DNA from: a bacterium | GTDB taxonomy: Bacteria; Verrucomicrobiota; Verrucomicrobiia; Limisphaerales; RI-55 | Assembly: GCA_016124235.1 (NCBI GenBank) | Contig: WGOC01000003.1 | Location: 62,001-126,000, forward strand | DNA length: 64,000 nt | Direction: 5' to 3' | Shown: positions 52,928-62,247 of the stretch, in pieces | Layout of the letters: every line of letters starts with the position of its first letter | Numbering within the stretch: position 1 is the stretch's first letter | Position numbers and translations under genes: made by a program | Notes under the pieces: model-generated | What the model was told of the DNA's origin: nothing | Seen by the model: the letters and a program-made list of their open reading frames with translations, nothing else | Database searches by the model: none

Positions 52928-54364
52928 TCAGCCCGCTAAAATTGCCCGACAGGCCTTTTCGAGCGCTTTCATCTGCTTGGCCGATTTCGCTTCGATGTAA
53001 CACCGGATCAGGGGTTCCGTGCCGCTGGCGCGGAAGGCGACCCATTCGCGGTTCGGCAACAGGAACTTGAACCCATCGGTCGTGATGAACTGCTCGACTT
53101 TCGCTTTGCCGACCTTGTCCAGGCCACCGGCCAGCTTCGTGAGCAGCGCCTCCTTTTTGTCCGGCGGAATTGCGATGTTGATGCGGGTGGTGTGAAACTC
53201 GCCGGTCTTCTTTTCGAGTTCCTTGAGAATCTTGCCGAGCGGTTTGCGCTCGTAGGCGACGAGTTCGGCCATGAGCAGGCACGCCAGAATGCCGTCCTTT
53301 TCCGGCACGTGACCTTTCACGCTGAGCCCGCCGGATTCCTCACCGCCGACGATGATCGGTTCGCTTTCCATGAGCGCGCCGATGTATTTGAAGCCGACCG
53401 GCGTTTCGTGAAGTTTCACTCCCAGCAACTCGGCCACGGCGTCGACCTGATGGCTCGTCGGCACCGTGCGCACGACGGCGCCGGTCCAGCCGCGGTTCTT
53501 CTTCAAATGATACAAGGCGAGCGCGAGAATCTGGTTGGGCGTGAGCCAGGTGCCGTCCTTGTCCACAATTCCGAAACGATCGGCATCGCCGTCGAGACCG
53601 AGTCCGAGTTGTGCCTTGCCGCTCTTGATCAACTTCGCAACGTCGGCCATGCCCTCGGCGTTCGGCTCGGGATGATGTCCGCCAAACAGCGGGTTCGGCA
53701 CTTCATTGAATCGCGTGACCTTCGCGCCGGCCTCCTCGAGCAACGTATCCAGATAACCGCGACCGGTGCCGTACATGAGCTGGACGCCGAGCTTGAGCTT
53801 CGCCTTTTTGATCGCGTTGAAATCGATTAGCTTTTTGAGCTGCTTGATGTACGCCGGACGCGGGTCGATGGTCTTGCATTTGAAAGTGCCGACGACTGCC
53901 GATTTGAAACTCCAGTTGTCGCCGAGCCGGGCGGCGACGTTGGCTTCCACCTGTTTGGTCACTTCGGGCGGAGCCGCCGCGCCGTTGGATGGAGAAAACT
54001 TCAATCCCTGGTACTCAAACGGATTGTGGCTGGCCGTCATATTGATCCCGCCGATGGCCTTTTTCACCCGAATCGTGTGGGCAATCACGGGCGTGGGCGC
54101 GTCGCGTTCACAGAGCAGGGGAGTCAGGCCGTTGGCGGCCAGCACCTCGGCGGCTGCGAGGCAAAACTCGTGACCAAGGAAGCGGGTATCGTGGCCGAGA
54201 ATCACGATCGGCTTGCGACCGAAGATGGGCGACGTCGGATTCTGGAGTTCCGTGTTCCAGTAATCTGCGATTGCTTGGGTCGCGAGGCGGACGTTGTCGA
54301 AGGTGAATTCGCGGGCGATGACGCCGCGCCAGCCGGAGGTGCCGAATTTGATCGGAGAGTTCAT
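52928..54364 (-). CDS. Phosphoglucomutase/phosphomannomutase family protein
   Basis: This 478-residue alpha-D-phosphohexomutase interconverts hexose 1- and 6-phosphates. The N-terminus IKFGTSGWRGVIAREFTFDN is diagnostic. The phosphoserine loop is INMTASHNPFEYQGLKFSP (Ser in TASHNP), and the metal loop is GLGLDGDADRFGIVDKDG. The sugar loop is GGEESGGLSVKGH, and the phosphate-binding site near the C-terminus is FRASGTEPLIRCY. All active-site elements are intact. PGM versus PMM specificity cannot be decided. It is divergent from the secreted-protein gene at 54512 (147-bp gap). Confidence 0.94.
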   Translation of the reverse strand: MNSPIKFGTSGWRGVIAREFTFDNVRLATQAIADYWNTELQNPTSPIFGRKPIVILGHDTRFLGHEFCLAAAEVLAANGLTPLLCERDAPTPVIAHTIRVKKAIGGINMTASHNPFEYQGLKFSPSNGAAAPPEVTKQVEANVAARLGDNWSFKSAVVGTFKCKTIDPRPAYIKQLKKLIDFNAIKKAKLKLGVQLMYGTGRGYLDTLLEEAGAKVTRFNEVPNPLFGGHHPEPNAEGMADVAKLIKSGKAQLGLGLDGDADRFGIVDKDGTWLTPNQILALALYHLKKNRGWTGAVVRTVPTSHQVDAVAELLGVKLHETPVGFKYIGALMESEPIIVGGEESGGLSVKGHVPEKDGILACLLMAELVAYERKPLGKILKELEKKTGEFHTTRINIAIPPDKKEALLTKLAGGLDKVGKAKVEQFITTDGFKFLLPNREWVAFRASGTEPLIRCYIEAKSAKQMKALEKACRAILAG

Positions 54365-54511
54365 GTTTGGAATCGATTGCTTGAAAACGGTGCAGAAAGG
54401 CTAACGATCGTGCCCGGCCTTTTGAAGCAGGAAAGCGGACCCGCGACCTTTTTCGAAAATCTTGTAACATTCCGCCGCCGCCGGGTGAATAACCGGGAAA
54501 TAATTCAATTC

Positions 54512-55501
54512 ATGAAGACATCTTTGCATTTCGTTCTTGCCGCCGGTCTCGCGCTGACGCCCCTGGCCGTCACCGCGTCGCCGCTGCAGCGTTCCCAGGT
54601 TTCCGCCAATGCCAAATGGCTCCTGCATCTCGACGTGGACGCCCTGCGCAAAACCCAGCTCGGCAGCAATCTTTTGAAGCGCGTGGTCGACGAAGCGGGC
54701 GAAGACTTGAAGGAAGATGCGCACATCGATCTGCCGGCCATTTTGAAAAACACCAGCTCGGTGATGGCCTACGGCACGGATTTCAAATCGGGCAAGGATG
54801 GCAAGGGCGTGTTGATCTGGCAGGGTTCAAAAGAGATCGAGCAGATCGCGAGCGGCTTCCTGGTCCAGCAGGCGGAAGCCACCAAGGCTGGCTCGGGCAA
54901 TGTAAAGTTGGTGCGCGAAGGGGCTGAGCCGGTTTACGCGTTTGGCGACGATATGAATATCATGGTCCGCCCGGGCGGTGGGCTGGTTCTCGGGCGCTCG
55001 ATTGACCAGATCGATCTCGCGACCAAAGTGCTCGAGGGCAAGGCGTCGAGTTTGCAAACGAAGGACACATTCAAAGAATACTCGCCGCTGCCGGGTGGGT
55101 TTTTCTTCCTCGCGCTGGCGGATGGCTTTGCCAAGGAAGCTCAGGTGCCGGCCCAGGCGAGTGTCTTAAAACTCACGGACGGCGGCCGGCTTGCCCTGGG
55201 TGAGACGAACGGCAAACTGCGATTGCAGCTTTCGCTCAAGGCGCAATCGAAGGAGGTCACGCAACAGATTCAACAAGTGGTTCAGGGCATCCTCGCGGTG
55301 GCCACGATGACGCAGGGCGATAATCCGGATCTCCAGAATTTGATTCGCGATACCAAGGTCAGTGTCGAAGGCCAACGCGTTAGCGTGGACCTGTCAGTGC
55401 CGGTCGAAACGGCGTTGAAACAGATCGATGAACACGACGGCGGCAAAAAGCAGACCGCACCCGCAAAGGATCAATCCAACCCGGACGAGTCGAAGAAATA
55501 G
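54512..55501 (+). CDS. Secreted protein of unknown function
   Basis: This 329-residue protein has a clear signal peptide (MKTSLHFVLAAGLALTPLAV, cleavage near TASP). The mature part alternates beta and helical segments, including QVSANAKWLLHLDVDALRKT, LIWQGSKEIEQIASGFLVQQ and a final QIDEHDGGKKQTAPAKDQSN polar tail. I do not recognise a named family. It lies 65 bp upstream of the ECF sigma gene on the same strand and could be co-transcribed with it. Confidence 0.7.
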   Translation: MKTSLHFVLAAGLALTPLAVTASPLQRSQVSANAKWLLHLDVDALRKTQLGSNLLKRVVDEAGEDLKEDAHIDLPAILKNTSSVMAYGTDFKSGKDGKGVLIWQGSKEIEQIASGFLVQQAEATKAGSGNVKLVREGAEPVYAFGDDMNIMVRPGGGLVLGRSIDQIDLATKVLEGKASSLQTKDTFKEYSPLPGGFFFLALADGFAKEAQVPAQASVLKLTDGGRLALGETNGKLRLQLSLKAQSKEVTQQIQQVVQGILAVATMTQGDNPDLQNLIRDTKVSVEGQRVSVDLSVPVETALKQIDEHDGGKKQTAPAKDQSNPDESKK

Positions 55502-55566
55502 AATCCGCCAACGGGTTCGCGCCAGGTCGGGCGAACAATTCAAACAACGTACTGGCTCAAAGTGAA

Positions 55567-56181
55567 ATGCAGTTTCTTCCCGCCGTGGAAAGTGAACTGA
55601 CGAAAACCGACAATGTCGCGGAAAAGGTCGGAACGGACGTCGTCGCCTTGGTTTTGGACGCGCAGCGCGGCGACGTCGATGCCTTTGGGGAATTGCTCGG
55701 ACAATTCGAGCGCCGGGTGTTCCACTTCGTATTGCGCATGTTGCGCAACGCCCACGATGCGGAAGATGTGACGCAGGATACATTCGTCAAGGCGTGGCGG
55801 CATCTGGCGAGTTTCCGGCCGCGGCACAGCTTCTCGACCTGGTTGTTCACGATTGCGCGGCGCACGGCGTTGAACCACATCCGCGCGCGTCGTCCGACCG
55901 AGGAGTTGGCTGATCATCATGAGCCGAGCCATGGTGATTCGCCCGATCAAACCGCGGAAGATCGCGAGCAGGCGGAATCCGTATGGGAAATCGCCCGGCG
56001 GTTGAAACCGGATCAATACGAAGTAATTTGGTTGCGTTATGGCGAAGGATTTTCGGTCGATGAAACGGCGCGCATCATGAACACGAATTCCATCCGTGTG
56101 CGCGTCCTGCTCCATCGTGCCCGCAAGCGGATGGCTGAATGGCTGCAACACAAGAATTTCACGATCGGAGGTGCCCAATGA
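55567..56181 (+). CDS. ECF-type RNA polymerase sigma factor
   Basis: This 204-residue extracytoplasmic-function sigma factor shows region 2 from AFGELLGQFERRVFHFVLRM to HDAEDVTQDTFVKAWRHLAS and FSTWLFTIARRTALNHIRAR. After a short linker comes region 4 (YEVIWLRYGEGFSVDETARI ... IRVRVLLHRARKRM). The exact start is uncertain because the first 25 residues are poorly conserved in the family. The stop overlaps the ATG of the anti-sigma gene (ATGA), the usual coupling. Confidence 0.95.
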   Translation: MQFLPAVESELTKTDNVAEKVGTDVVALVLDAQRGDVDAFGELLGQFERRVFHFVLRMLRNAHDAEDVTQDTFVKAWRHLASFRPRHSFSTWLFTIARRTALNHIRARRPTEELADHHEPSHGDSPDQTAEDREQAESVWEIARRLKPDQYEVIWLRYGEGFSVDETARIMNTNSIRVRVLLHRARKRMAEWLQHKNFTIGGAQ

Positions 56182-56732
56182 AATGCCGTTGGTATCAATT
56201 TCTAATCAGTCGCTCGCTCGACGATGACCGGCCGTTGTCGCCGCGCTTGGAACAACACCTGGCGAATTGTGAGCCGTGTCGTGAATTCTGGGTCCGGCAA
56301 CGCGACGTAATACGCGGCCTGCACGAAACCAAAAGCACCGCCTCGGAGATCGAACCAAGCCCGTTCCTGCGGACGCGGATTCTGCAACAGACCAAGAGCG
56401 AGGAATCGGCACCGGCAATTGGCGGGAATGTGCGTTGGATGTGGGGCGGAATCGCGGCGACCGCAGTCGTGGCCCTTGTCGCGCTAATGCCGTTCCTGGA
56501 AACCTCCCGATCGAACGTCGGCATTGCGCCGTCGCAAAACGACACCGTGTCTGTGGCGTTGCTGGAAAAGACATCGCGATTCACGAGCGGCGGTAATTTG
56601 CTGCAGGCGGCCACGAACATCGATCAACCGCTGCACCAGGAATTGAACCTCGTCATCAGCGACGCCCAGAACGCCATTCGTTCTTTGCGCGAAGAACTGT
56701 TGCCATCGCACCTGCTGGCAAAAGGCGATTGA
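56178..56732 (+). CDS. Anti-sigma factor with zinc-finger-like N-terminus
   Basis: This 184-residue membrane protein starts MKCRWYQFLISRSLDDDRPL. It carries HLANCEPCREFW (HxxxCxxC), the zinc-finger anti-sigma motif. A single transmembrane helix follows (MWGGIAATAVVALVALMPFL, about 95-115), and then a periplasmic part of about 65 residues. The ATG at 56178 has a GGAGGTG site just upstream and overlaps the sigma stop, so sigma and anti-sigma are made together. By family it holds the sigma factor inactive at the membrane until an envelope signal; the signal is unknown. Confidence 0.86.
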   Translation: MKCRWYQFLISRSLDDDRPLSPRLEQHLANCEPCREFWVRQRDVIRGLHETKSTASEIEPSPFLRTRILQQTKSEESAPAIGGNVRWMWGGIAATAVVALVALMPFLETSRSNVGIAPSQNDTVSVALLEKTSRFTSGGNLLQAATNIDQPLHQELNLVISDAQNAIRSLREELLPSHLLAKGD

Positions 56733-56740
56733 TCCGACCG

Positions 56741-58081
56741 CTAGTCGAATTTCAAGAAGAGGTACAGGGGCGATTCGTTGATCGAGATCTGCCGGGCGTT
56801 TTGGTCGACGGCGGCGCTGGGTGCAGTGCCTTCGCCCAACGGCATTTGTTCGGCCCGTTCGATCTTCCCCGCGTATGCCGGCAATTCCAGCTTGGCGGAA
56901 CGCCCTTCACCGGTCGGCGACCACGCCACCCAGACGCGTCTTTGGGAATCGGTGGCGTGTGTGAATTCAAAGAGCATCGCATCACCGGGTCGGTTGATCA
57001 GTTCTTTGTGGAATCGATAGTCACTGAGTGTCCGCCGCAAATGGGCGACCGCATAAAACGAAGGCTTCGGTTCAAAGTGGCGAGTCAGACCTGACGCCGC
57101 GTGCAGCTGGGCGAGATCGTTGTCGTTGAAGAAATAAAGATACGCACGCTCGATTGGCAGTGTCGCAAAAACGAGCCATGAGCGCACAATCCATTGCGCC
57201 TGCTGCGTGTCCGTGACGCCCACCCATTGTTTGAAGTCGCCGTTCGGATCGGGTTTGCCAGTCGCCGAGTCGTAACCAAATTCCGTGAGCCAAACCTCCT
57301 TGTCCGGAGCGTGCGCGTCGCGCCAGTCGCAGAGCTTCCGGATGTCGGGAAGGTACTCCTTCAGCGCCGGATCTTCGGGAAAACTGCGTCGCCACGTCGG
57401 CCAATTCTCGAGCTGCGCATAACTGTGCACGTTGAGGACGTCGTAAAGGTTGGTGAGCCCGGCAATGCAATCAACCGACTTGGCGTAGGCGTGGCTTTTC
57501 CCGGTCGTCAGATTGCAGGTGACGATCTTGAGTTTGGCATCTCCGGCGCGAAGGCCTCTCGCCATGTTTTCAAAGACCGTGCGGTAGTCGGCATCGGAAA
57601 ACTTGCCCGGCTCGTTGCCGATCTCGGCCGATTCGACCAATGGATTCGTGCCGTCGGGACCGAACGCGCGCGCGAAGCGTCCGCCATAACTGCGCGTGTC
57701 AGCGGCGAGGTCCTTCCAGTGATTGGTCGGAATGGTTGCGATCATCAGGCTGACGTCGATGCGATAACCCGCCTTGCGCCAGGAGTCATAAACCGTGTTC
57801 CAGTTCACGCCATTGCGGGCCAGCGGAAACGTGGTTGCGAAGTCCGAGTCCTTGCCCAGATCCCATTCCACCGGATGATAATCGCGCACGAGTGATGTCG
57901 TTGGCCGATACAGCTCCGGCCTGAACTGAACCGTGTGACCGTTGATGCCCATGAAATCGCGGAACAAGGGTTTGGGGCGCTCGGCGGCGTGAAGGTTGAT
58001 CCCGGCAACTATGGAAAAGAAGCAAACGGATAGGCGCGTCAGCTCCTTGGGGTTTAGACGAATCGGTCTTTTGACAATCAT
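56741..58081 (-). CDS. Secreted glycoside-hydrolase-like protein (clan GH-A type)
   Basis: This exported protein of 446 residues has a signal peptide ending near GINLHA|AERP. The mature part reads like a TIM-barrel glycosidase. It has FMGINGHTVQFRPELYRPTT and an acid/base candidate Glu in EIGNEPGKF (about 155). LNVHSYAQLENWPTW and a nucleophile candidate Glu in VWLTEFGYDSATG (about 268) follow, and a C-terminal beta domain comes last. It resembles GH39 or related cellulase-like groups, but the family number is not certain. ATG 58081 is preferred to a GTG at 58114. It converges with the anti-sigma gene, only 8 bp apart. Confidence 0.75.
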   Translation of the reverse strand: MIVKRPIRLNPKELTRLSVCFFSIVAGINLHAAERPKPLFRDFMGINGHTVQFRPELYRPTTSLVRDYHPVEWDLGKDSDFATTFPLARNGVNWNTVYDSWRKAGYRIDVSLMIATIPTNHWKDLAADTRSYGGRFARAFGPDGTNPLVESAEIGNEPGKFSDADYRTVFENMARGLRAGDAKLKIVTCNLTTGKSHAYAKSVDCIAGLTNLYDVLNVHSYAQLENWPTWRRSFPEDPALKEYLPDIRKLCDWRDAHAPDKEVWLTEFGYDSATGKPDPNGDFKQWVGVTDTQQAQWIVRSWLVFATLPIERAYLYFFNDNDLAQLHAASGLTRHFEPKPSFYAVAHLRRTLSDYRFHKELINRPGDAMLFEFTHATDSQRRVWVAWSPTGEGRSAKLELPAYAGKIERAEQMPLGEGTAPSAAVDQNARQISINESPLYLFLKFD

Positions 58082-58134
58082 CTGCCAGATTGTAGTGCTC
58101 TCGATTTGAATCACCTGTAATTCGTTACATGCGG

Positions 58135-58968
58135 CTACTTCCGGGTATGAGATCCATGTTGGTCGCCATGCTCCTTATCCAATTTTTCTGCGATCTTCGG
58201 ATCGATTTTTTCCAAAGCATTCAACGCCGAAAAGTACAAGTGATCATTCGACGAATTGGTGGCCATGTTCAGGAGGAACGGAACGGCCGATGAAGCATTA
58301 GTGCCAAAGGTTCTCAAACCAAAAGCCGCGTTGTCCCGTATGACGGTGTGGACGCCCGGACGGAGCAAGTTTGTGAAAACCGGGATAAGTTTTCCCGAGT
58401 CACCGCCGATCTTTCCCAACGCCCAAACCGAGTTATTCGCGATGTTGTCGTTGGTGCTGGCCGAACCGAGAATCAACACCTCAACCGCGTTGCTCGCGGA
58501 TGGTCCAATCCAACCGAGGCAAACTGCTGCCTGGGCGCGAACATTCTCATCCGTATGGTTTGTGTAGATTTTAATCAACTGGGGAACTGCGGGCGCAGCG
58601 CGGTTGGTCAAAACATTGAACGCGTCTCCTACCGCACTGGCGAGGGGTACTGGTTTGTTAACCGACTTGAAACGGAATGTTGTAGAAGTCTTCTTTTCGA
58701 GCAATTCATTTCCTTTTGTGACCCACCACGCATCCGTCCTTACCAGGGCAGACAGAAGATACGGAATTGCGTTTGTATTCGCAGCGAGAAGAACCCTCCT
58801 TGCCGAAGCATCTGCCGCGTCCCGGTTGACCCACTTCAAGTCGCGCACCCAATCTTCAATCGTTCGACCTTCAAACTTTGTCGGCCGTGTGAACCAAACT
58901 ATTCCAATTACGGTCACCAGCAAGACGGCCACGATGCCAACTTTTCTGTCTCGAAGCAAATGGTTCAT
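58135..58968 (-). CDS. HEAT-repeat protein with N-terminal anchor
   Basis: This 277-residue protein has one N-terminal transmembrane helix (KVGIVAVLLVTVIGIVWF), then tandem HEAT/PBS-lyase-type helical repeats. Examples are VRAQAAVCLGWIGPSASNAV, NNSVWALGKIGGDSGKLIPV and IRDNAAFGLRTFGTNASSAV. HEAT repeats serve as interaction scaffolds. Its start overlaps the stop of the giant cytochrome/dehydrogenase gene (ATGA at 58965-58968), so it is translated right after it and may act with it. Confidence 0.83.
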   Translation of the reverse strand: MNHLLRDRKVGIVAVLLVTVIGIVWFTRPTKFEGRTIEDWVRDLKWVNRDAADASARRVLLAANTNAIPYLLSALVRTDAWWVTKGNELLEKKTSTTFRFKSVNKPVPLASAVGDAFNVLTNRAAPAVPQLIKIYTNHTDENVRAQAAVCLGWIGPSASNAVEVLILGSASTNDNIANNSVWALGKIGGDSGKLIPVFTNLLRPGVHTVIRDNAAFGLRTFGTNASSAVPFLLNMATNSSNDHLYFSALNALEKIDPKIAEKLDKEHGDQHGSHTRK

Positions 58969-61900
58969 TCACTCAACGGCTGGCTGCTGCGGAGGTAGGC
59001 GAAGAGATCGCGAATCTTTTGATCATCCATGCCGGTGGTCAGACCCTCCGGCATCAGGGACATCCCGGCCGATCTGAGCGACGCGATGTTGTCGCGTTGG
59101 AGCACCACGTTGTGGCCGTCGAATCCGCGCATGATCACTTTCCGTTCGTCCTGTTCCACGATGAAGCCGGTCAATGAACGATCGTCCTTGGTGTCGACGC
59201 TGAAGTTCTCGTAGCCCTCGCGAATTTCGGCGCTGGGATTCACAATCGCCAGCAACAAGCCCGCCTCGTCGCGTCGGTTCAGGCTCGTCAGGTCCGGACC
59301 GATGTCCGCTCCCTGATTGAACAATGTGTGGCAGCCGGCGCAGGTGGCGGTGAAAATCTTTTTGCCCTCGTAAGGATCGCCCTGGCCTTCGCGCAGCGCC
59401 TGCGCCAGTCGATCCATTTCGCGATCCATATCGGCCGAAGTGGGGCGCCCGGCCTTTGGCCACAAGCGATCGATGGACACCCGCACTGATTCGTCCGCCG
59501 TGCCTTTCATCTTTCGGGCGAACTCCAGAGGGACGCTCGCGGCGGGAACCTTTTGATCTTCGACGGCGTTGATTAATCTGGACGCAAATCCCGATCGTCC
59601 GGTCAACAGAGTGAGTGCGGCCGTTTGTGCGTCGGCCGGAAGACCCGGCAAACGACCGATGGTGGCGGTCGCGATCGACGGATCGTCAAACGGTTGCAGC
59701 GCGACGAACACGGCCTGGAGCACGGTGCTATTTTTTTCATTCGCCGCCAATTGAAGCAGCGTCGGTTTACTTGCCTGGGATTTGATCTCACCGAGCACTT
59801 CTATGAATTGGCGGCGTTGCTCGACCGGCGCCTCGGGACTCGCAATGACCTTCAACGCCTCGTCCAACGCTTTGGGATCGCCGCGCCGCAAACCCACAGC
59901 CACGGAGCCGACGCCGTGTCGCGCCATCGCGGTAATCAATTCGTCGGGCAGACCAGCAACGCTGCGCCCTTTGAACGCTGTTTCGAACCCATGCATCAGG
60001 ATTTCCGAATCCGCCTTCGAGGGCGATCGATCGAGCAACTTCGCGCAGGTGAGCAAATCCTCCTGTGAACCGGCATCGGCATAGCGGCGCATGATGCGTT
60101 CGAGCAAGGCCTGCTTCACCAGCGGGCGGTCCCAGAATGCTGGATCATCGAACAACTTGAGAACCGCATCGCGATCACCGGCTTTCGCTTCGAGCGCCCA
60201 CCAGATCATCAGCGGCTGGCGGGGATCGGTTGCGTCTTCATCGTGTTGCGCCAGCGCCTTGATCAGCGGAATTGCTCTCCTTGGCGGGAGACGCTTCGCT
60301 GTCGCGGCGAGTTGCACCCGGACTTCGAGTGATGGTTCTGTCTCCGCCAAATTCGGGAGCAGTTCCACGCCGCTGGTTTGAATTTCCTGTCGGTGCGGAT
60401 CTTGAATGCCGCCCGAATCGAGGAGGCCGGAAAACCAGTCGCCGATGATGCGCACCGTCCAGAGCCGGACCTGCGGATCGCTGTGCTTGAGCAGCGACCA
60501 CTCGGGTGGCTGTTGTGTCAGGAGTTCGGTTGCCGGCAAGCGGGCACGGATGGCTTGCCACGTCCATAGTGCTTCGAGTGCCTGTTGTCCGGTGGAAGTT
60601 TCGATCAAGCTCTGAAGCTTGGTGAACGTTCCATAGTTGCCGGAGTCGGCCCGATCAATCAGGAGCCGCGACGCCGTCTCGCGCCACCAGCGATTCGGGT
60701 TGTTCAGTTCGGCAACAAGTTCGTTGTCGCTCTTCTTCCCGAGATCGAAGCGCGGCGCCGGCTTCGCGCCCTTTGCCTTCAAGCGCCAGACGCGGCCACC
60801 GGTCTTGTCCATGTTGCCGTTGTAATTGCGCCAGTGATTGATCGAGAAGTCGTTCCAATCGGCGATGTAGATCGCGCCGTCGGGTCCGAGCTTGATGTCG
60901 ACCGGTCGGAACCAGCGATCGGTGGTCGTGACGACGTGCTCGATGTCATGCGTTTCAAACGTCGAACCTGTTGGTTTGATCTCGCTCAGAACCACGCGTC
61001 CCTGCAGCGGTTCGATGCCAAATAATTTTCCGCGGTAGCGCTCCGGCAACGCGTCGCCCTGGTAAATCAGAAACGTGTGGGTGAAGCGCTCGACTTGGTT
61101 GTTCTTCATCTGCGGGAAGTAACCGTAAGCATAAGGATTCGAAAGTTCACCGTGCTTTTGAAAGCCTTTCTGCAAATAGCCGCCTTGGACGTAGTGAAAG
61201 CCGCGCGTGTCGCCACCGTTGTGACCGGAAAACACCCGACCCTGCGCGTCGACTTCGAGGCCGAACGCATTGCCGCCACCCTCCGCGAAGACTTCGTAAC
61301 GCCGCGTTTCCGGTTGGTACCGCCAGATGTTCTGGCCGAGCGTGGTGACGATGTTCGTCGAGACCGGTGCCGTGTCGGTCGGCAACGGCAGGACTTTGAT
61401 GTGTCCGCTCGTGGTCGAACCCTGGCAGCCGTAAAGCCAGCCGTCAGGTCCCCAGCGCAGACTGTTCGCCACCGAGTGGGTGTCCTCCAAACCGAAGCCC
61501 GAGAGATGCACTTCCGGATCGCCGTCGGGAATGTCGTCGTTGTTGCGGTCTGGATAAAAGAGCAGGTAGGGCGGATTCAAAACCCATACGCCGCCGCGGC
61601 CGCGCGCGCACGACGTGGCGATGTTCAAGCCGTCGACGAACACCTTGTGTGAATCGAACGTGCCGTCGCCGTTCGTGTCTTCGTGGATGGAAATGCGGTC
61701 CTTGCCCTTCACTCCATCCGGCGGTGGGAGCGGAACCTTGTCGTAAACTGAGCGCCAGAATTTGTCGTGGCTCACCTGCTTCAATCCGGCGGGCTCGGGA
61801 TATTGTCGATACTCGACCACCCACAAGCGGCCTCGTTCGTCGAAGCTGAGCTGAAGTGGTTGGGTGATGGTCGGCTCGGAAAGGATGAGATCGATTTGCA

Positions 61901-62177
61901 AATCATCCGGAACGATGAAGTCTTTCGCTGAGTCGGCAGGGGAAAGCTTCGGTGGTTCCTGGCCGCGATCATATTGTTGGGCGTTGGCGGCGTGATCAAT
62001 CAAGCAAGCGAGTAGTGCCGTTGCAAATAATGAGCGCGACGCGCGCGAAATCTCATTCGTGAACGAACGAGATATTTGGGCGGACCAGCAGGTCCGCCCT
62101 ACCGTCGATTGGTAGGGCGGCGCTGCGGCACCGCCGCGAAGTCGTGAACGATTTTGGCGCAAGAGCACTAATTTCAT
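58965..62177 (-). CDS. PVC-type membrane-bound dehydrogenase with C-terminal heme domain
   Basis: This protein has up to 1,070 residues. After an exported N-terminus comes the propeller domain typical of the PVC putative membrane-bound dehydrogenase family (LSFDERGRLWVVEYRQYPEP, then YIADWNDFSINHW). A HEAT-like helical middle (about 480-900) and a C-terminal cytochrome c domain with CAGCH (about 946) follow. Such proteins are thought to oxidise sugars or alcohols in the periplasm. Codons of about residues 10-40 are made of a palindromic repeat (62071-62145), pushing the hydrophobic signal core (LFATALLACLIDHAANA) unusually far from the start. ATG 62177 is the only good start. Confidence 0.85.
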   Translation of the reverse strand: MKLVLLRQNRSRLRGGAAAPPYQSTVGRTCWSAQISRSFTNEISRASRSLFATALLACLIDHAANAQQYDRGQEPPKLSPADSAKDFIVPDDLQIDLILSEPTITQPLQLSFDERGRLWVVEYRQYPEPAGLKQVSHDKFWRSVYDKVPLPPPDGVKGKDRISIHEDTNGDGTFDSHKVFVDGLNIATSCARGRGGVWVLNPPYLLFYPDRNNDDIPDGDPEVHLSGFGLEDTHSVANSLRWGPDGWLYGCQGSTTSGHIKVLPLPTDTAPVSTNIVTTLGQNIWRYQPETRRYEVFAEGGGNAFGLEVDAQGRVFSGHNGGDTRGFHYVQGGYLQKGFQKHGELSNPYAYGYFPQMKNNQVERFTHTFLIYQGDALPERYRGKLFGIEPLQGRVVLSEIKPTGSTFETHDIEHVVTTTDRWFRPVDIKLGPDGAIYIADWNDFSINHWRNYNGNMDKTGGRVWRLKAKGAKPAPRFDLGKKSDNELVAELNNPNRWWRETASRLLIDRADSGNYGTFTKLQSLIETSTGQQALEALWTWQAIRARLPATELLTQQPPEWSLLKHSDPQVRLWTVRIIGDWFSGLLDSGGIQDPHRQEIQTSGVELLPNLAETEPSLEVRVQLAATAKRLPPRRAIPLIKALAQHDEDATDPRQPLMIWWALEAKAGDRDAVLKLFDDPAFWDRPLVKQALLERIMRRYADAGSQEDLLTCAKLLDRSPSKADSEILMHGFETAFKGRSVAGLPDELITAMARHGVGSVAVGLRRGDPKALDEALKVIASPEAPVEQRRQFIEVLGEIKSQASKPTLLQLAANEKNSTVLQAVFVALQPFDDPSIATATIGRLPGLPADAQTAALTLLTGRSGFASRLINAVEDQKVPAASVPLEFARKMKGTADESVRVSIDRLWPKAGRPTSADMDREMDRLAQALREGQGDPYEGKKIFTATCAGCHTLFNQGADIGPDLTSLNRRDEAGLLLAIVNPSAEIREGYENFSVDTKDDRSLTGFIVEQDERKVIMRGFDGHNVVLQRDNIASLRSAGMSLMPEGLTTGMDDQKIRDLFAYLRSSQPLSE
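62071..62145. repeat. Palindromic repeat inside a signal-peptide region
   Basis: The repeat consists of gggcggaccagcaggtccgc then cctacc, a GTCGATT spacer, ggtaggg, and cggcgctgcggcaccgccgc. Each half is palindromic and the two halves are inverted about the spacer. It lies in frame within the start of the PVC dehydrogenase gene and contributes residues such as LRGGAAAPPYQSTVGRTCW. The ccctacc edge matches the repeat at 52768-52823. Confidence 0.7.
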
Positions 62178-62247
62178 CAGATTCAGATTTTGCTGTTATG
62201 TGATTGGAGGCTTACGAGAACCAAGCAGAGGCGCCGCCTCTTTGAGA

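Noticed and set aside
53192..53830. 212-codon plus-strand frame inside the phosphohexomutase gene
   Set aside because: Antisense shadow; the minus-strand gene has every active-site motif of its family.
54026..54511. Upstream extension of the secreted-protein frame
   Set aside because: It runs antisense through the phosphohexomutase gene; a clean signal peptide begins at 54512.
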